Positions 56,402-64,000 of a stretch of DNA of 64,000 bases are shown piece by piece. Position 1 is the stretch's first letter; each line of letters starts with the position of its first letter. The DNA comes from Roseiarcus sp963824475 (lineage in GTDB: Bacteria > Pseudomonadota > Alphaproteobacteria > Rhizobiales > Beijerinckiaceae). The position numbers and the translations under genes were made by a program. The notes below the pieces were generated by a model. The model ran no database searches, had not been told where the DNA came from, and saw nothing but the letters and a program-made list of their open reading frames with translations. Where the stretch lies: positions 62,001-126,000 of the forward strand of contig CAWGPR010000007.1 of the NCBI GenBank assembly GCA_963824475.1, in the 5' to 3' direction.

Positions 56402-57694
56402 TCACCCCGCGTCGTAATAGGGAACGACATAGGGGCCTTCAGGGATTACCGCGAGGCAGGGGTCCTCGGCGCTGGCGATGCCGCGAGCGATCGCCTCATC
56501 GAGATCGTCGATCATCTCGACTCCGGTCAACGCGCGCTCTTCCGCCGACAGGCCCGACGTATAAAGCGAGATCCGACCGATGCGCATCGGTTTGAGCTGC
56601 ATCTCGGTCTGCCATTCGTCGACGTCCGCCAGGGACTTGGCGGTCAAGGTCGCCAGGAACCTGTCGGGTCCGAGGTCGATCAGGCGGCGTTGGGCGGCGC
56701 GAAACTCGTTCGAGCCAAACCCTTCAGAGCACGCCGAAGCGATGATCAAGGCGCCGCCGGGCTCCAAAATATCCATTGGCGTCACCATCCCCTTGATCGT
56801 TTGATAATAGGTCTTGTCGAGCGGATAACCCGCCGAGGACGTGACCACCGTTTTGAATCTGCGCCGGGTCGGCACGCGGATGGCGCCGCTCACGAATTCC
56901 ACCGCCGCCGCGTGACTGGCGACGATATCGCCGAAATTGACGTAAGCCAGATCGCGATCTTCATCGATGACCGTGTTGAGGCCGTACAGGTCGCCGAGCC
57001 CGCGGACGATCTCGAGCTGCTCTTCGTGAAGCGGATTGCCGATCAAGTTGCACTGAATGGCGAGAGGATCTTCCATGAAACGCGCGGAATGGAAGGTGCG
57101 GATGGTTTCGTGGTGGGCGACGCCGGGCGCGATGACCTTGCGGCCGCCGGACCAGCCGGCCATGAAATGCGGCTCGACCAGGCCGGTGGCGATGCGCAAA
57201 TCGGCTTCGACGAAGCGGCGATCGAGCTTGATCGGCGTTCTGCGCGTCGCGGTTTGGCCGAGATCGACGTGATCGGCGTCGCTGCGCGCATCATGGTTCT
57301 CGATTCGAACCCGCGCCATGACCCAGGGGTCGCCCACCAGTTCGGCAAGTTCTTCGCCTACGTTTGGCCGATGCAGGCCGGTCGCGACCAGAATAACGAT
57401 GCGGCCGAGCGCAATGCCCGAGGCGACCAGGGTTTCGATGATCGGCCGCAGGAAGAGGTGGTTGGGCACGGGCCGCGTGATGTCGCAAATCAGGATGCAG
57501 GCGCTTTTGCAGCCGCGAGCGAGTTCAGCCAGCGCCGGGGAGTCGATCGGCTCCGCCAACGCGCGTCGAATCGCCGCTGCGGGATCGACGATTTTGTTGA
57601 GCTTTCCCTTGGCGATCACGGTGACTTCAGCTTTGGCGGGCATCCGCAGCGTAAGATGGCCGCGGCCGTAGGAAATGGCGATCGGTTCAGTCAC
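56402..57694 (-). CDS. larA: Nickel-pincer-dependent lactate racemase family protein LarA
   Basis: 430 residues from a GTG at 57694 with GGGAG upstream; length fits LarA (about 424). Active-site spacing agrees exactly with the known enzyme: His in EPHFMAG, Lys ten residues later in SGGRKVIAPG (cofactor attachment) and His sixteen further on in IRTFHS; the acid/base His is in VATGLHRP. Converts D- and L-2-hydroxyacids such as lactate, although many LarA homologues act on other 2-hydroxyacids. Divergent from larC-larE-larB, which build its cofactor. Confidence 0.9.
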   Translation of the reverse strand: MTEPIAISYGRGHLTLRMPAKAEVTVIAKGKLNKIVDPAAAIRRALAEPIDSPALAELARGCKSACILICDITRPVPNHLFLRPIIETLVASGIALGRIVILVATGLHRPNVGEELAELVGDPWVMARVRIENHDARSDADHVDLGQTATRRTPIKLDRRFVEADLRIATGLVEPHFMAGWSGGRKVIAPGVAHHETIRTFHSARFMEDPLAIQCNLIGNPLHEEQLEIVRGLGDLYGLNTVIDEDRDLAYVNFGDIVASHAAAVEFVSGAIRVPTRRRFKTVVTSSAGYPLDKTYYQTIKGMVTPMDILEPGGALIIASACSEGFGSNEFRAAQRRLIDLGPDRFLATLTAKSLADVDEWQTEMQLKPMRIGRISLYTSGLSAEERALTGVEMIDDLDEAIARGIASAEDPCLAVIPEGPYVVPYYDAG

Positions 57695-57947
57695 GTGGGC
57701 GCTCCCGTTTTCATCCGCTCTGCGCTCCGCACATTGAAAGAACGCGCGGCGCCCATTTGTCAATTCTGGCGCCCGTGCCGCATCCTGCCGGAAAAAGTCA
57801 GCCGGGCGTCCACGTCAATGACAACCGCAACGGCGGTCCTCCGCCGGCCCGGGACCGCAGCAACTCGGCTGGCTGCGCGCTGAAAGCGCGGCTGCGCTAT
57901 ATTGGGCAATCGGGGAGCGGCGGGCCGCTTCGAGTTCGGAGATTTCT

Positions 57948-59303
57948 TTGGACATTCATCTCGATCCGCTCGGCGGCTGGTCAGGCGACATGTTCGTCGC
58001 CGCCCTCCTCGACGCCTTCCCCGAATATTGGCCGCGCGTCCGATCGACGATCGCGTCGCTGAACCTTGGGGCCGAAGCCGAATGCCGGCTCGCGCCGCAT
58101 CGCGATGACGCCTTCGCTGGAAGCCGGTTTCTTGTCGCGGGGGATACGACGGCGTCGGAGCAGCCGGCGGCTCGCCAACGCGCCGATAGCGATGGCGATC
58201 CTTCGCATCCCCACGAGGGGAGCGGCCATCATGAGCACGCTCATGCCCATTCGGATCGCGGCGGCGAGAGGGCGTGGGCCGACATTCGCGCCGAGCTCGC
58301 CCGTTCAGGCCTCGATGCCGATGTGAAGAAGCATGCGCTCGCGATTTTTGAACTTCTGGCTGAGGCGGAAGCCAAGGTGCATGGCGTCGAGGCGGAATCG
58401 GTTACATTTCACGAGATAGGTGCGGTTGATTCGATCGTCGACATCGTCGCGGCCGCGCAATTGATCGCGCTCGTCCGCTGCGATCGCTGGACATCGGCGC
58501 CATTGCCGATCGGCTCCGGGCGGATCAATAGCGCACATGGCGTTCTGCCCGCGCCAGCGCCCGCCGTGGCGCTCCTCTTGAAGGGTCTCACCGTCATCGA
58601 CGACGGCGTTCCGGGCGAGCGGGTCACGCCGACGGGCGCCGCGCTTGCGCGCTATCTCGTCGGCGCAGAGGCGCCCCTCTGCGGGCGCATTCGCCGGCTG
58701 TCGCGCAGCGGCGTCGGATTTGGCGCGCGAACTCTTCCGGGCGTCAGCAACTGTCTGCGGGCGTTGGCGTTCGACGAGGCGACGGCAGAGACGCACGCGA
58801 CTGTCCCAGGCGCGATCGGTCGCCGGCAATTGGCGGTCATCGCATTCGAAGTCGACGATCAATGCCCGGAGGATTTGGCGGCCGGACTCGACCACATCCG
58901 TGCGCTGCCGGGCGTTTTCGACGTGACCCAGAGTTCCGTCGTTGGTAAGAAAGGGCGCATGGCGGCGCATGTCCAGGTTCTGGTTCAGCCCCCTGAACTC
59001 GAAAATGTGATTGTAGCCTGTTTTGAGGAGACCACGACCATTGGCCTGAGGCACCAGCTGACAGAGGGCGCGGTCCTGCGGCGCCGTCTGGAGACCGTCG
59101 AGATCGGGGGCGAAAAATTGCAGGTCAAAATCGTCGACCGGCCGGGCGGACTGCGAAGCGGCAAGGCGGAGGCCGCTGATGCGGCGAGCCGTCGCGGGCA
59201 TATTGCGCGTGCGCGCCTGCGGCGCGAGGCGGAGGCGCAGGCGCTTGCACCGAGCGATCGGAGCCGGAATGTCGCCACGGACGAAGCGCAGGGAGGCCTA
59301 TGA
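57948..59303 (+). CDS. larC: Nickel insertion protein LarC
   Basis: 451 residues from a TTG with CGGAG upstream. Starts DIHLDPLGGWSGDMFVAALL as in the family and has a histidine-rich loop near residues 87-103 (HPHEGSGHHEHAHAH), likely for nickel binding, followed by VHGVEAESVTFHEIGAVDSI. The C-terminal domain is in the same frame, so no ribosomal frameshift is needed, unlike the LarC1/LarC2 arrangement in lactobacilli. Inserts Ni into the pincer nucleotide using CTP. Next gene starts directly after the stop. Confidence 0.92.
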   Translation: MDIHLDPLGGWSGDMFVAALLDAFPEYWPRVRSTIASLNLGAEAECRLAPHRDDAFAGSRFLVAGDTTASEQPAARQRADSDGDPSHPHEGSGHHEHAHAHSDRGGERAWADIRAELARSGLDADVKKHALAIFELLAEAEAKVHGVEAESVTFHEIGAVDSIVDIVAAAQLIALVRCDRWTSAPLPIGSGRINSAHGVLPAPAPAVALLLKGLTVIDDGVPGERVTPTGAALARYLVGAEAPLCGRIRRLSRSGVGFGARTLPGVSNCLRALAFDEATAETHATVPGAIGRRQLAVIAFEVDDQCPEDLAAGLDHIRALPGVFDVTQSSVVGKKGRMAAHVQVLVQPPELENVIVACFEETTTIGLRHQLTEGAVLRRRLETVEIGGEKLQVKIVDRPGGLRSGKAEAADAASRRGHIARARLRREAEAQALAPSDRSRNVATDEAQGGL

Positions 59304-60122
59304 ATGCAGGCGCAGGGCGCGAGCGTTGAGCCACGATTGGCTGCCGTTTTGTCGAACATGGGGGGACCGCTGGCGGTCGCCGTCAGCGGCGGCGTGGACA
59401 GCCTTACGCTGGCGACCTTCGTCCATAGCGCCGCGGGCTCTCGAGCGGAGATGTTTCATGCCGTCTCACCCGCGGCGCCGGAAGAGGCGACCGAGCGCGT
59501 CGAGCTGCTCGCGGCGGCTCAAGGTTGGCGCCTGCGAATTGTGAACGCGGGAGAATTCGCGGACGAGAGCTATCTGGCTAATCCGGTCGATCGCTGCTTC
59601 TTCTGCAAGACCAATCTCTATGGTTGCATCGCGCGCCACGTCGACGCGCAGATTCTTTCGGGCGCCAATCTCGACGATCTTCGTGAATATCGGCCCGGAC
59701 TGGAAGCCGCCAAACGTCACTCCGTCCGTCATCCTTATATCGAGGCCGGCATCGACAAACGGGCTGTGCGCTCGCTCGCTCGCGAGCTGGGCCTGGGCGC
59801 TTTATCCGAGCTGCCGGCGTCGCCCTGTCTTTCGAGTTGGGTCGAGACCGGCATTGCGATCCGCCCGGAGGTTCTGAAGGCGATCCATGCGGTGGAGCGC
59901 AGCATCGCAAAGGATTTTCCCGCTGGAACCGTCCGCTGCCGCGTCCGCGCGAAGGGCGTGGTGATCGAGCTTGATCCCGAAACCCTCGCCGCGATTGCCG
60001 GGAAGCGCGAAGATGAGGTGCGCGCCCAGGCGGATCGCATTTTCGCCGGAATTGCCTGGACGGTCGATCTGTCGTTCGAGCCCTATCGCAATGGCAGCGC
60101 CTTCGTGCACCCGCGCGCATGA
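59304..60122 (+). CDS. larE: Sulfur transferase LarE
   Basis: 272 residues. PP-loop SGGVDS at 28-33 adenylates the pincer precursor. The sulfur-donating cysteine corresponds to Cys175 in ASPCLSSW, as in sacrificial-cysteine LarE. Two more cysteines (CFFC, 98 and 101) are also present, so an iron-sulfur-using variant should be considered. Contiguous with larC and overlapping larB by four bases (ATGA). Confidence 0.92.
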   Translation: MQAQGASVEPRLAAVLSNMGGPLAVAVSGGVDSLTLATFVHSAAGSRAEMFHAVSPAAPEEATERVELLAAAQGWRLRIVNAGEFADESYLANPVDRCFFCKTNLYGCIARHVDAQILSGANLDDLREYRPGLEAAKRHSVRHPYIEAGIDKRAVRSLARELGLGALSELPASPCLSSWVETGIAIRPEVLKAIHAVERSIAKDFPAGTVRCRVRAKGVVIELDPETLAAIAGKREDEVRAQADRIFAGIAWTVDLSFEPYRNGSAFVHPRA

Positions 60123-60805
60123 CGCCGGAATTCAAAGTCGATTTTGAGCGTGGCGTGAGAATCGGGTTGGATGAGGCGCTGTTTTGCGAGGGTAAGACTG
60201 TTGACCAGATTTCGGCGATCGTGGACGCCGTGAAGGCGAAGACAGGCCGACTGTTGCTCACACGTCTCGATGGATCGAAGTATCGCGCCTTGTTCGCGCG
60301 CCACGGCGCCCAACTCGAATTCGACCCCCTTTCACGCACAGCCATTCTTGGCCAACCTCACCGCGCGCGCCTCACGGCGCCGGTGGCGATCGTCATGGCC
60401 GGGACCTCCGACCTGCCGGTCGGTCGCGAGGCTGCGCGGACGCTCGCCTTCGCCGGCCAACCGTATCGCGAATATTCAGATGTCGGCGTTGCAGGCCTCT
60501 GGCGCCTCCTCGAACGGATCGAAGATATCCGATCGTCTCCCGTTGTTATCGTGGCCGCGGGCATGGACGCTGCGCTCGTCAGCGTCGTCGGCGGTCTGGT
60601 TTCCAGCGCGGTGATCGCACTGCCGACCTCCGTCGGCTACGGCGTGGCGAAGGGCGGCGCGACAGCGCTGCACGCCGCGCTGGCCAGTTGTGCGCCTGGA
60701 ATATCGGTCGTCAATATCGACAATGGCTACGGCGCGGCTTGCGCGGCCTTGCGGATATCGCGCGCCATGGCCGCGTCGCAGCACTCGGCGGAACGCACAG
60801 AATGA
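60119..60805 (+). CDS. larB: Nickel-pincer cofactor biosynthesis protein LarB
   Basis: 228 residues. A PurE-like carboxylase fold with VAIVMAGTSDLPVGREAART, VVIVAAGMDAALVSVVGGLV, ALPTSVGYGVAKGGATALHA and INIDNGYGAACAA-type ending (VVNIDNGYGAACAALRI). LarB carboxylates and hydrolyses nicotinic acid adenine dinucleotide, the first step of cofactor synthesis. Last gene of the larCEB operon; 221 bp without a gene follow, which should hold the promoter of the next operon. Confidence 0.92.
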   Translation: MTPEFKVDFERGVRIGLDEALFCEGKTVDQISAIVDAVKAKTGRLLLTRLDGSKYRALFARHGAQLEFDPLSRTAILGQPHRARLTAPVAIVMAGTSDLPVGREAARTLAFAGQPYREYSDVGVAGLWRLLERIEDIRSSPVVIVAAGMDAALVSVVGGLVSSAVIALPTSVGYGVAKGGATALHAALASCAPGISVVNIDNGYGAACAALRISRAMAASQHSAERTE

Positions 60806-61026
60806 GGGGTTGCCGTTGGGATTGTTTTCCTTGAATTCGGCGAGATGAATACTAGGTGCGTCGCTGTATCCGCTGCGATATAACGTATTCTCGATTGCTT
60901 CGACTCCAATTCTGTTCTAGCCCTCTCCAGTCGTCGTTGCGCGAATAGTTTTCCGAACCGACGGCCAAACAGTCTTTGCGGCGCGTTGTTACGTTGTGCG
61001 CTGCGAGCTTAGACAGGGAGGCAAAT

Positions 61027-61476
61027 ATGATCACCGTGCGCGTGAACGGCCAGACGCAGTCCTTCGACGGCGATCCGTCGATGCCTGTGCTCTGGTATCT
61101 CCGCGACGTGCTCGGGCTCACCGGCACAAAATTCGGCTGCGGAGTCGCCGCCTGCGGCGCCTGTACGATCCATCTCGACGGCGACGCCACCCGATCCTGC
61201 GTCACGGCGATGAGCGACGCGAACGGCAAGTCGGTCACCACCATCGAAGGCCTCGACCCGGAAGGGAATCACCCCGTTCAAAAGGCTTGGCGCGCGCTCA
61301 ACGTGCCGCAGTGCGGCTATTGTCAGGCCGGCCAGATCATGCAGGCCGCGGCGCTTCTGAAACAGACGCCTCATCCCGCCGACGCCGACATCGACAACAC
61401 GATGTACGGCAATATTTGCCGCTGTGGGACCTATCAGCGCATTCGCGCCGCCATCAAGCAAGCTGCGGGAGCGTGA
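61027..61476 (+). CDS. [2Fe-2S] small subunit of a molybdenum hydroxylase (IorA-like)
   Basis: 149 residues; ATG at 61027 with GGGAGG upstream. Plant-type cluster CGVAACGACTIHLDG and second-cluster motif CGYCQAGQIMQ ... ICRCGTYQRIR, the pattern of isoquinoline 1-oxidoreductase alpha and aldehyde oxidase small subunits. No leader of its own. The large-subunit gene begins just one base after its stop codon. It passes electrons from the molybdenum centre to an external acceptor. Confidence 0.92.
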   Translation: MITVRVNGQTQSFDGDPSMPVLWYLRDVLGLTGTKFGCGVAACGACTIHLDGDATRSCVTAMSDANGKSVTTIEGLDPEGNHPVQKAWRALNVPQCGYCQAGQIMQAAALLKQTPHPADADIDNTMYGNICRCGTYQRIRAAIKQAAGA

Positions 61477-61477
61477 C

Positions 61478-63796
61478 ATGACCAAGCACATTCGCGCAAT
61501 CACGCCATCCGGCATCAAGAACGTCAGCCGGCGCGGCGTTCTCAAGGGCATGGTTTCAACCGGCGGGCTCGTGCTCGCCCTGACCATTTTGCCCTACCGG
61601 TCGGCGCGCGCCGACGCGCCCAAATGGGGCGCGGACGGCATGCCGCACGGCACGGTGAACAATCCTCTCGCCTTCGTGTCGATCGCGCCCGACGGAACCG
61701 TCACCATCGTCTGCCACCGCTCCGAGATGGGGCAGGGCGTGCGAACCGGAATGCCGCTGATCGTCGCCGACGAGCTCGAGGCCGACTGGGCAAAAGTAAA
61801 AATCGCGCAGGCGACGGGGGACGAGGTCCGATACGGCAACCAGGACACCGACGGCTCCCGTTCGACCCGTCATTTCATCATGCCGATGCGGCAGGTTGGC
61901 GCCGCCGCCCGCATGATGCTGGAAGAGGTCGCGGCCAAGCGCTGGGGCGTCGACGTGTCCGACGTTGAGGCGAGGAACCACGAGGTTGTTCAGAAGTCGA
62001 CCGGGAAGACGCTCGGCTATGGGGAGCTCGCCGACGACGCCAGCAAGCTCACTGTCCCGCCGACCGGCAACCTGCGTCTCAAGGATCCTTCGCAGTTCCG
62101 CTACATCGGCAAGGAAGGGACTAATATCGTCGACGGCTTCAACATCACGACGGGTCGCGCCATTTATGGTCAGGATGTCCGCTTGCCCGGGCAGAAGTAC
62201 GCCGTCGTCGCGCGTCCGCCGGTCATGGGGGGCAAAGTCGCCTCCTACGATGCGACGGACGCAAAGAAAATTCCGGGCTTCGTCCAGATCGTGGAGATCC
62301 CAGCACCGTCCTATCCCATGATGTTCCAGCCGTCAGGCGGCATCGCGGTCATCGCCGACAACACCTGGGCTGCGATCCAGGGCCGCAAGGCGCTGAAGAT
62401 TACGTGGGACGACGGCCCGCACGCGACCTATGATTCGCAAGCCTACCGCGCGGCGATGGAGGCGACCGCGCGGCAGCCTGGCAAGGTCCTGCGCAGCGAA
62501 GGCGACTTCGCCGCCGCTTTTGCCAGCGCGGACAAGAAAGTCGAGGCCGAGTATTACATCCCTCACAATGCGCATGCGACGATGGAGCCTCCGTCCGCGA
62601 CCTGCCGGATCGCCGACGGCAAGGCCGAGGTCTGGACAAGCGTCCAAAGCCCGCAGGCCGCGCATGATTTGACGGCCAAATATCTTGGGCTCGCGCCCGA
62701 GAACGTCACGGTCAACGTGACCCTTCTGGGCGGAGGGTTTGGCCGCAAGTCGAAGCCGGACTTCGCGGTCGAGGCGGCTTTGTGTTCCAAGGCGATCGGC
62801 GGAGCGCCGGTCAAGGTCGTGTGGACTCGCGAGGACGACATCCACAACGACTTCTTCCACACAGTGTCGGTCGAGCGCCTCGAAGCCGGGCTCGACAAGG
62901 ACGGCAAGGTCATCGCATGGCGGCATAACAGCGTCGCGCCGACGATCCTGTCGCTGTTCGCGCCCGATCCCAAGCACGAGATGCCGCTCGAGCAGGGGAT
63001 GGGCCTCGTCGACATGCCCTACGACATTAAAAACATCAGCATCGAGAACGGCGAGGCCGAAGCGCACACCAAGATTGGCTGGTGGCGCTCCGTCTCCAAC
63101 GTTCCGCACGGGTTCGCCGTTCAATCCTTCACCGCAGAACTCGCGTCTGCGGCGGGCAAGGACCAGAAGGCGTTCCTGCTCGATCTGATCGGGCCTCCCC
63201 GCATCCTCGACGTGCCGCAGAAGGTGAAGGACTTCTGGGACTACGGCGAGAATCCGGAGGTCTACCCGATCGACACCGGGCGATTGCGCGGCGTCGTCGA
63301 ACTTGTGACCGAGAAGGCGGGTTGGGGGCGCCAAGTGCCGAAAGGCCATGGCCTTGGGCTAGCCGTTCATCGCAGCTTCGTGAGCTATGTGGCGGCGGTC
63401 ATCGAAGCCGCGGTCGACGAGAAGGGCAACGTCACCATCCCCCGGGTTGACATCGCGGTTGACTGCGGCCCGACCGTAAACCCGGATCGCGTCCGCTCCC
63501 AATTTGAAGGAGCGGTCATCATGGGCCTCGGCGTGGGCTTGCTGAACGAAATCTCGTTCAAGAACGGCAGGGTCCAGCAGAGCAACCTCGACGACTACTT
63601 TGTGCTGCGCATCAGCGACGCGCCGCGTGAGACGCATGTTTATATCGTGCCGCACGGCTACGATATGCATCTAGGCGGCGTGGGTGAACCGGGCGTGCCG
63701 CCGGTTGCGCCAGCGCTTATGAACGCCATCTTTGCGGCGAGCGGCAAACGCATACGCTCCTTGCCGCTCGGAGGGCAGTTGACCAGCAAGGCCTGA
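61478..63796 (+). CDS. Molybdopterin-binding large subunit, isoquinoline 1-oxidoreductase/aldehyde oxidase type (IorB-like)
   Basis: 772 residues from ATG 61478. A twin-arginine leader (SRRGVLKGMVSTGGLVLALT) predicts Tat export, with the leaderless small subunit carried along. Family blocks: CHRSEMGQGVRTGMPLIVAD, LLGGGFGRKSKPDFAVEAA, VVWTREDDIHNDFFH and the catalytic Glu in GVGEPGVPPVAPALMNA. Uses molybdenum-cytosine-dinucleotide and water to hydroxylate N-heterocycles or aldehydes. No cytochrome gene follows in the window; substrate unknown. Confidence 0.9.
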   Translation: MTKHIRAITPSGIKNVSRRGVLKGMVSTGGLVLALTILPYRSARADAPKWGADGMPHGTVNNPLAFVSIAPDGTVTIVCHRSEMGQGVRTGMPLIVADELEADWAKVKIAQATGDEVRYGNQDTDGSRSTRHFIMPMRQVGAAARMMLEEVAAKRWGVDVSDVEARNHEVVQKSTGKTLGYGELADDASKLTVPPTGNLRLKDPSQFRYIGKEGTNIVDGFNITTGRAIYGQDVRLPGQKYAVVARPPVMGGKVASYDATDAKKIPGFVQIVEIPAPSYPMMFQPSGGIAVIADNTWAAIQGRKALKITWDDGPHATYDSQAYRAAMEATARQPGKVLRSEGDFAAAFASADKKVEAEYYIPHNAHATMEPPSATCRIADGKAEVWTSVQSPQAAHDLTAKYLGLAPENVTVNVTLLGGGFGRKSKPDFAVEAALCSKAIGGAPVKVVWTREDDIHNDFFHTVSVERLEAGLDKDGKVIAWRHNSVAPTILSLFAPDPKHEMPLEQGMGLVDMPYDIKNISIENGEAEAHTKIGWWRSVSNVPHGFAVQSFTAELASAAGKDQKAFLLDLIGPPRILDVPQKVKDFWDYGENPEVYPIDTGRLRGVVELVTEKAGWGRQVPKGHGLGLAVHRSFVSYVAAVIEAAVDEKGNVTIPRVDIAVDCGPTVNPDRVRSQFEGAVIMGLGVGLLNEISFKNGRVQQSNLDDYFVLRISDAPRETHVYIVPHGYDMHLGGVGEPGVPPVAPALMNAIFAASGKRIRSLPLGGQLTSKA

Positions 63797-64000
63797 GCGC
63801 CGACGCCGCGAGTCGGGTCGAAAAGGCGCTGCCGGCCCGAATGTGCGCAGCGGCGTAACGGCTCGACGGCCCGTGACTCGTATCGGGGTTCGCGCCACGG
63901 TCTTTGGGCGCGGGCAGTCGTGTGCCGCAGATTCTCCTGCAGGCTATTTACGCCAGAGTCGAGCTCTTTCTAAGTATGGCATGCGCCCGTCGCGGAGAAG
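63797..64000. other. Gene-free right edge
   Basis: About 200 bp after the molybdenum-hydroxylase gene without a convincing frame; a new gene may start beyond the window. Confidence 0.4.

Overview
The window looks like an accessory-gene-rich chromosomal (or large plasmid) segment of a high-GC alphaproteobacterium, most likely a member of the Hyphomicrobiales. Supporting signs are the gene families (polyamine-, ribose- and branched-chain-amino-acid-type ABC systems, a RuBisCO-like protein, IS6/IS5/IS630/ISL3 elements of rhizobial type), the codon bias, and GANTC (CcrM-type) sites that coincide with most of the apparent frameshifts. The genus cannot be read from the sequence.

Left block (1-15.0 kb): two divergent operons. 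Leftward from 10150 run an Asp/Glu/hydantoin racemase, a complete PotABCD-type importer, and two consecutive pairs of a HyuA-like ATP-dependent ring-opening subunit with a DUF917 protein; the last DUF917 gene leaves the window. Rightward from 10392 run a quinone-reductase-type MDR oxidoreductase, an isochorismatase-like cysteine hydrolase, a gamma-glutamyltransferase-like Ntn hydrolase and a PuuE/allantoinase-like deacetylase. Together they look like an import-and-degradation system for a cyclic ureide, lactam or hydantoin-like compound. No HyuB is visible; DUF917 sits where HyuB would be expected.

Middle block (16.1-54.2 kb): bounded by two almost identical 876-bp IS5-family copies in direct orientation. 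It holds (i) a module resembling the D-apionate pathway (RuBisCO-like protein, DUF1537 kinase, ApnO-like oxidoisomerase) with a GntR/FCD regulator and a sugar ABC importer whose ATPase and one permease are fused; (ii) an IS and group II intron graveyard (26.2-32 kb and 37.6-38.1 kb); (iii) an arylsulfatase/HlyD/membrane-protein set, the last gene split by an IS; (iv) a pyruvate:ferredoxin oxidoreductase with a GltD-like flavoprotein and a DHODH-like protein; (v) fragments of aldehyde dehydrogenase, DMT exporter and DNA methylase genes; and (vi) a Liv-type importer with a LivM-LivG fusion.

Right block (54.2-64 kb): an IS630 element carrying a LexA-like passenger, a secreted cupin, a complete nickel-pincer lactate racemase locus (larA divergent from larC-larE-larB), and an isoquinoline-1-oxidoreductase-type molybdenum hydroxylase pair with a Tat leader on the large subunit.

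Eight genes appear frameshifted by one base. In six, removing one extra base restores both the family sequence and a GANTC site; in a seventh (the IS630 passenger), adding one T does the same. I think these are mostly read errors at methylated sites, so the affected genes are probably intact in the cell.
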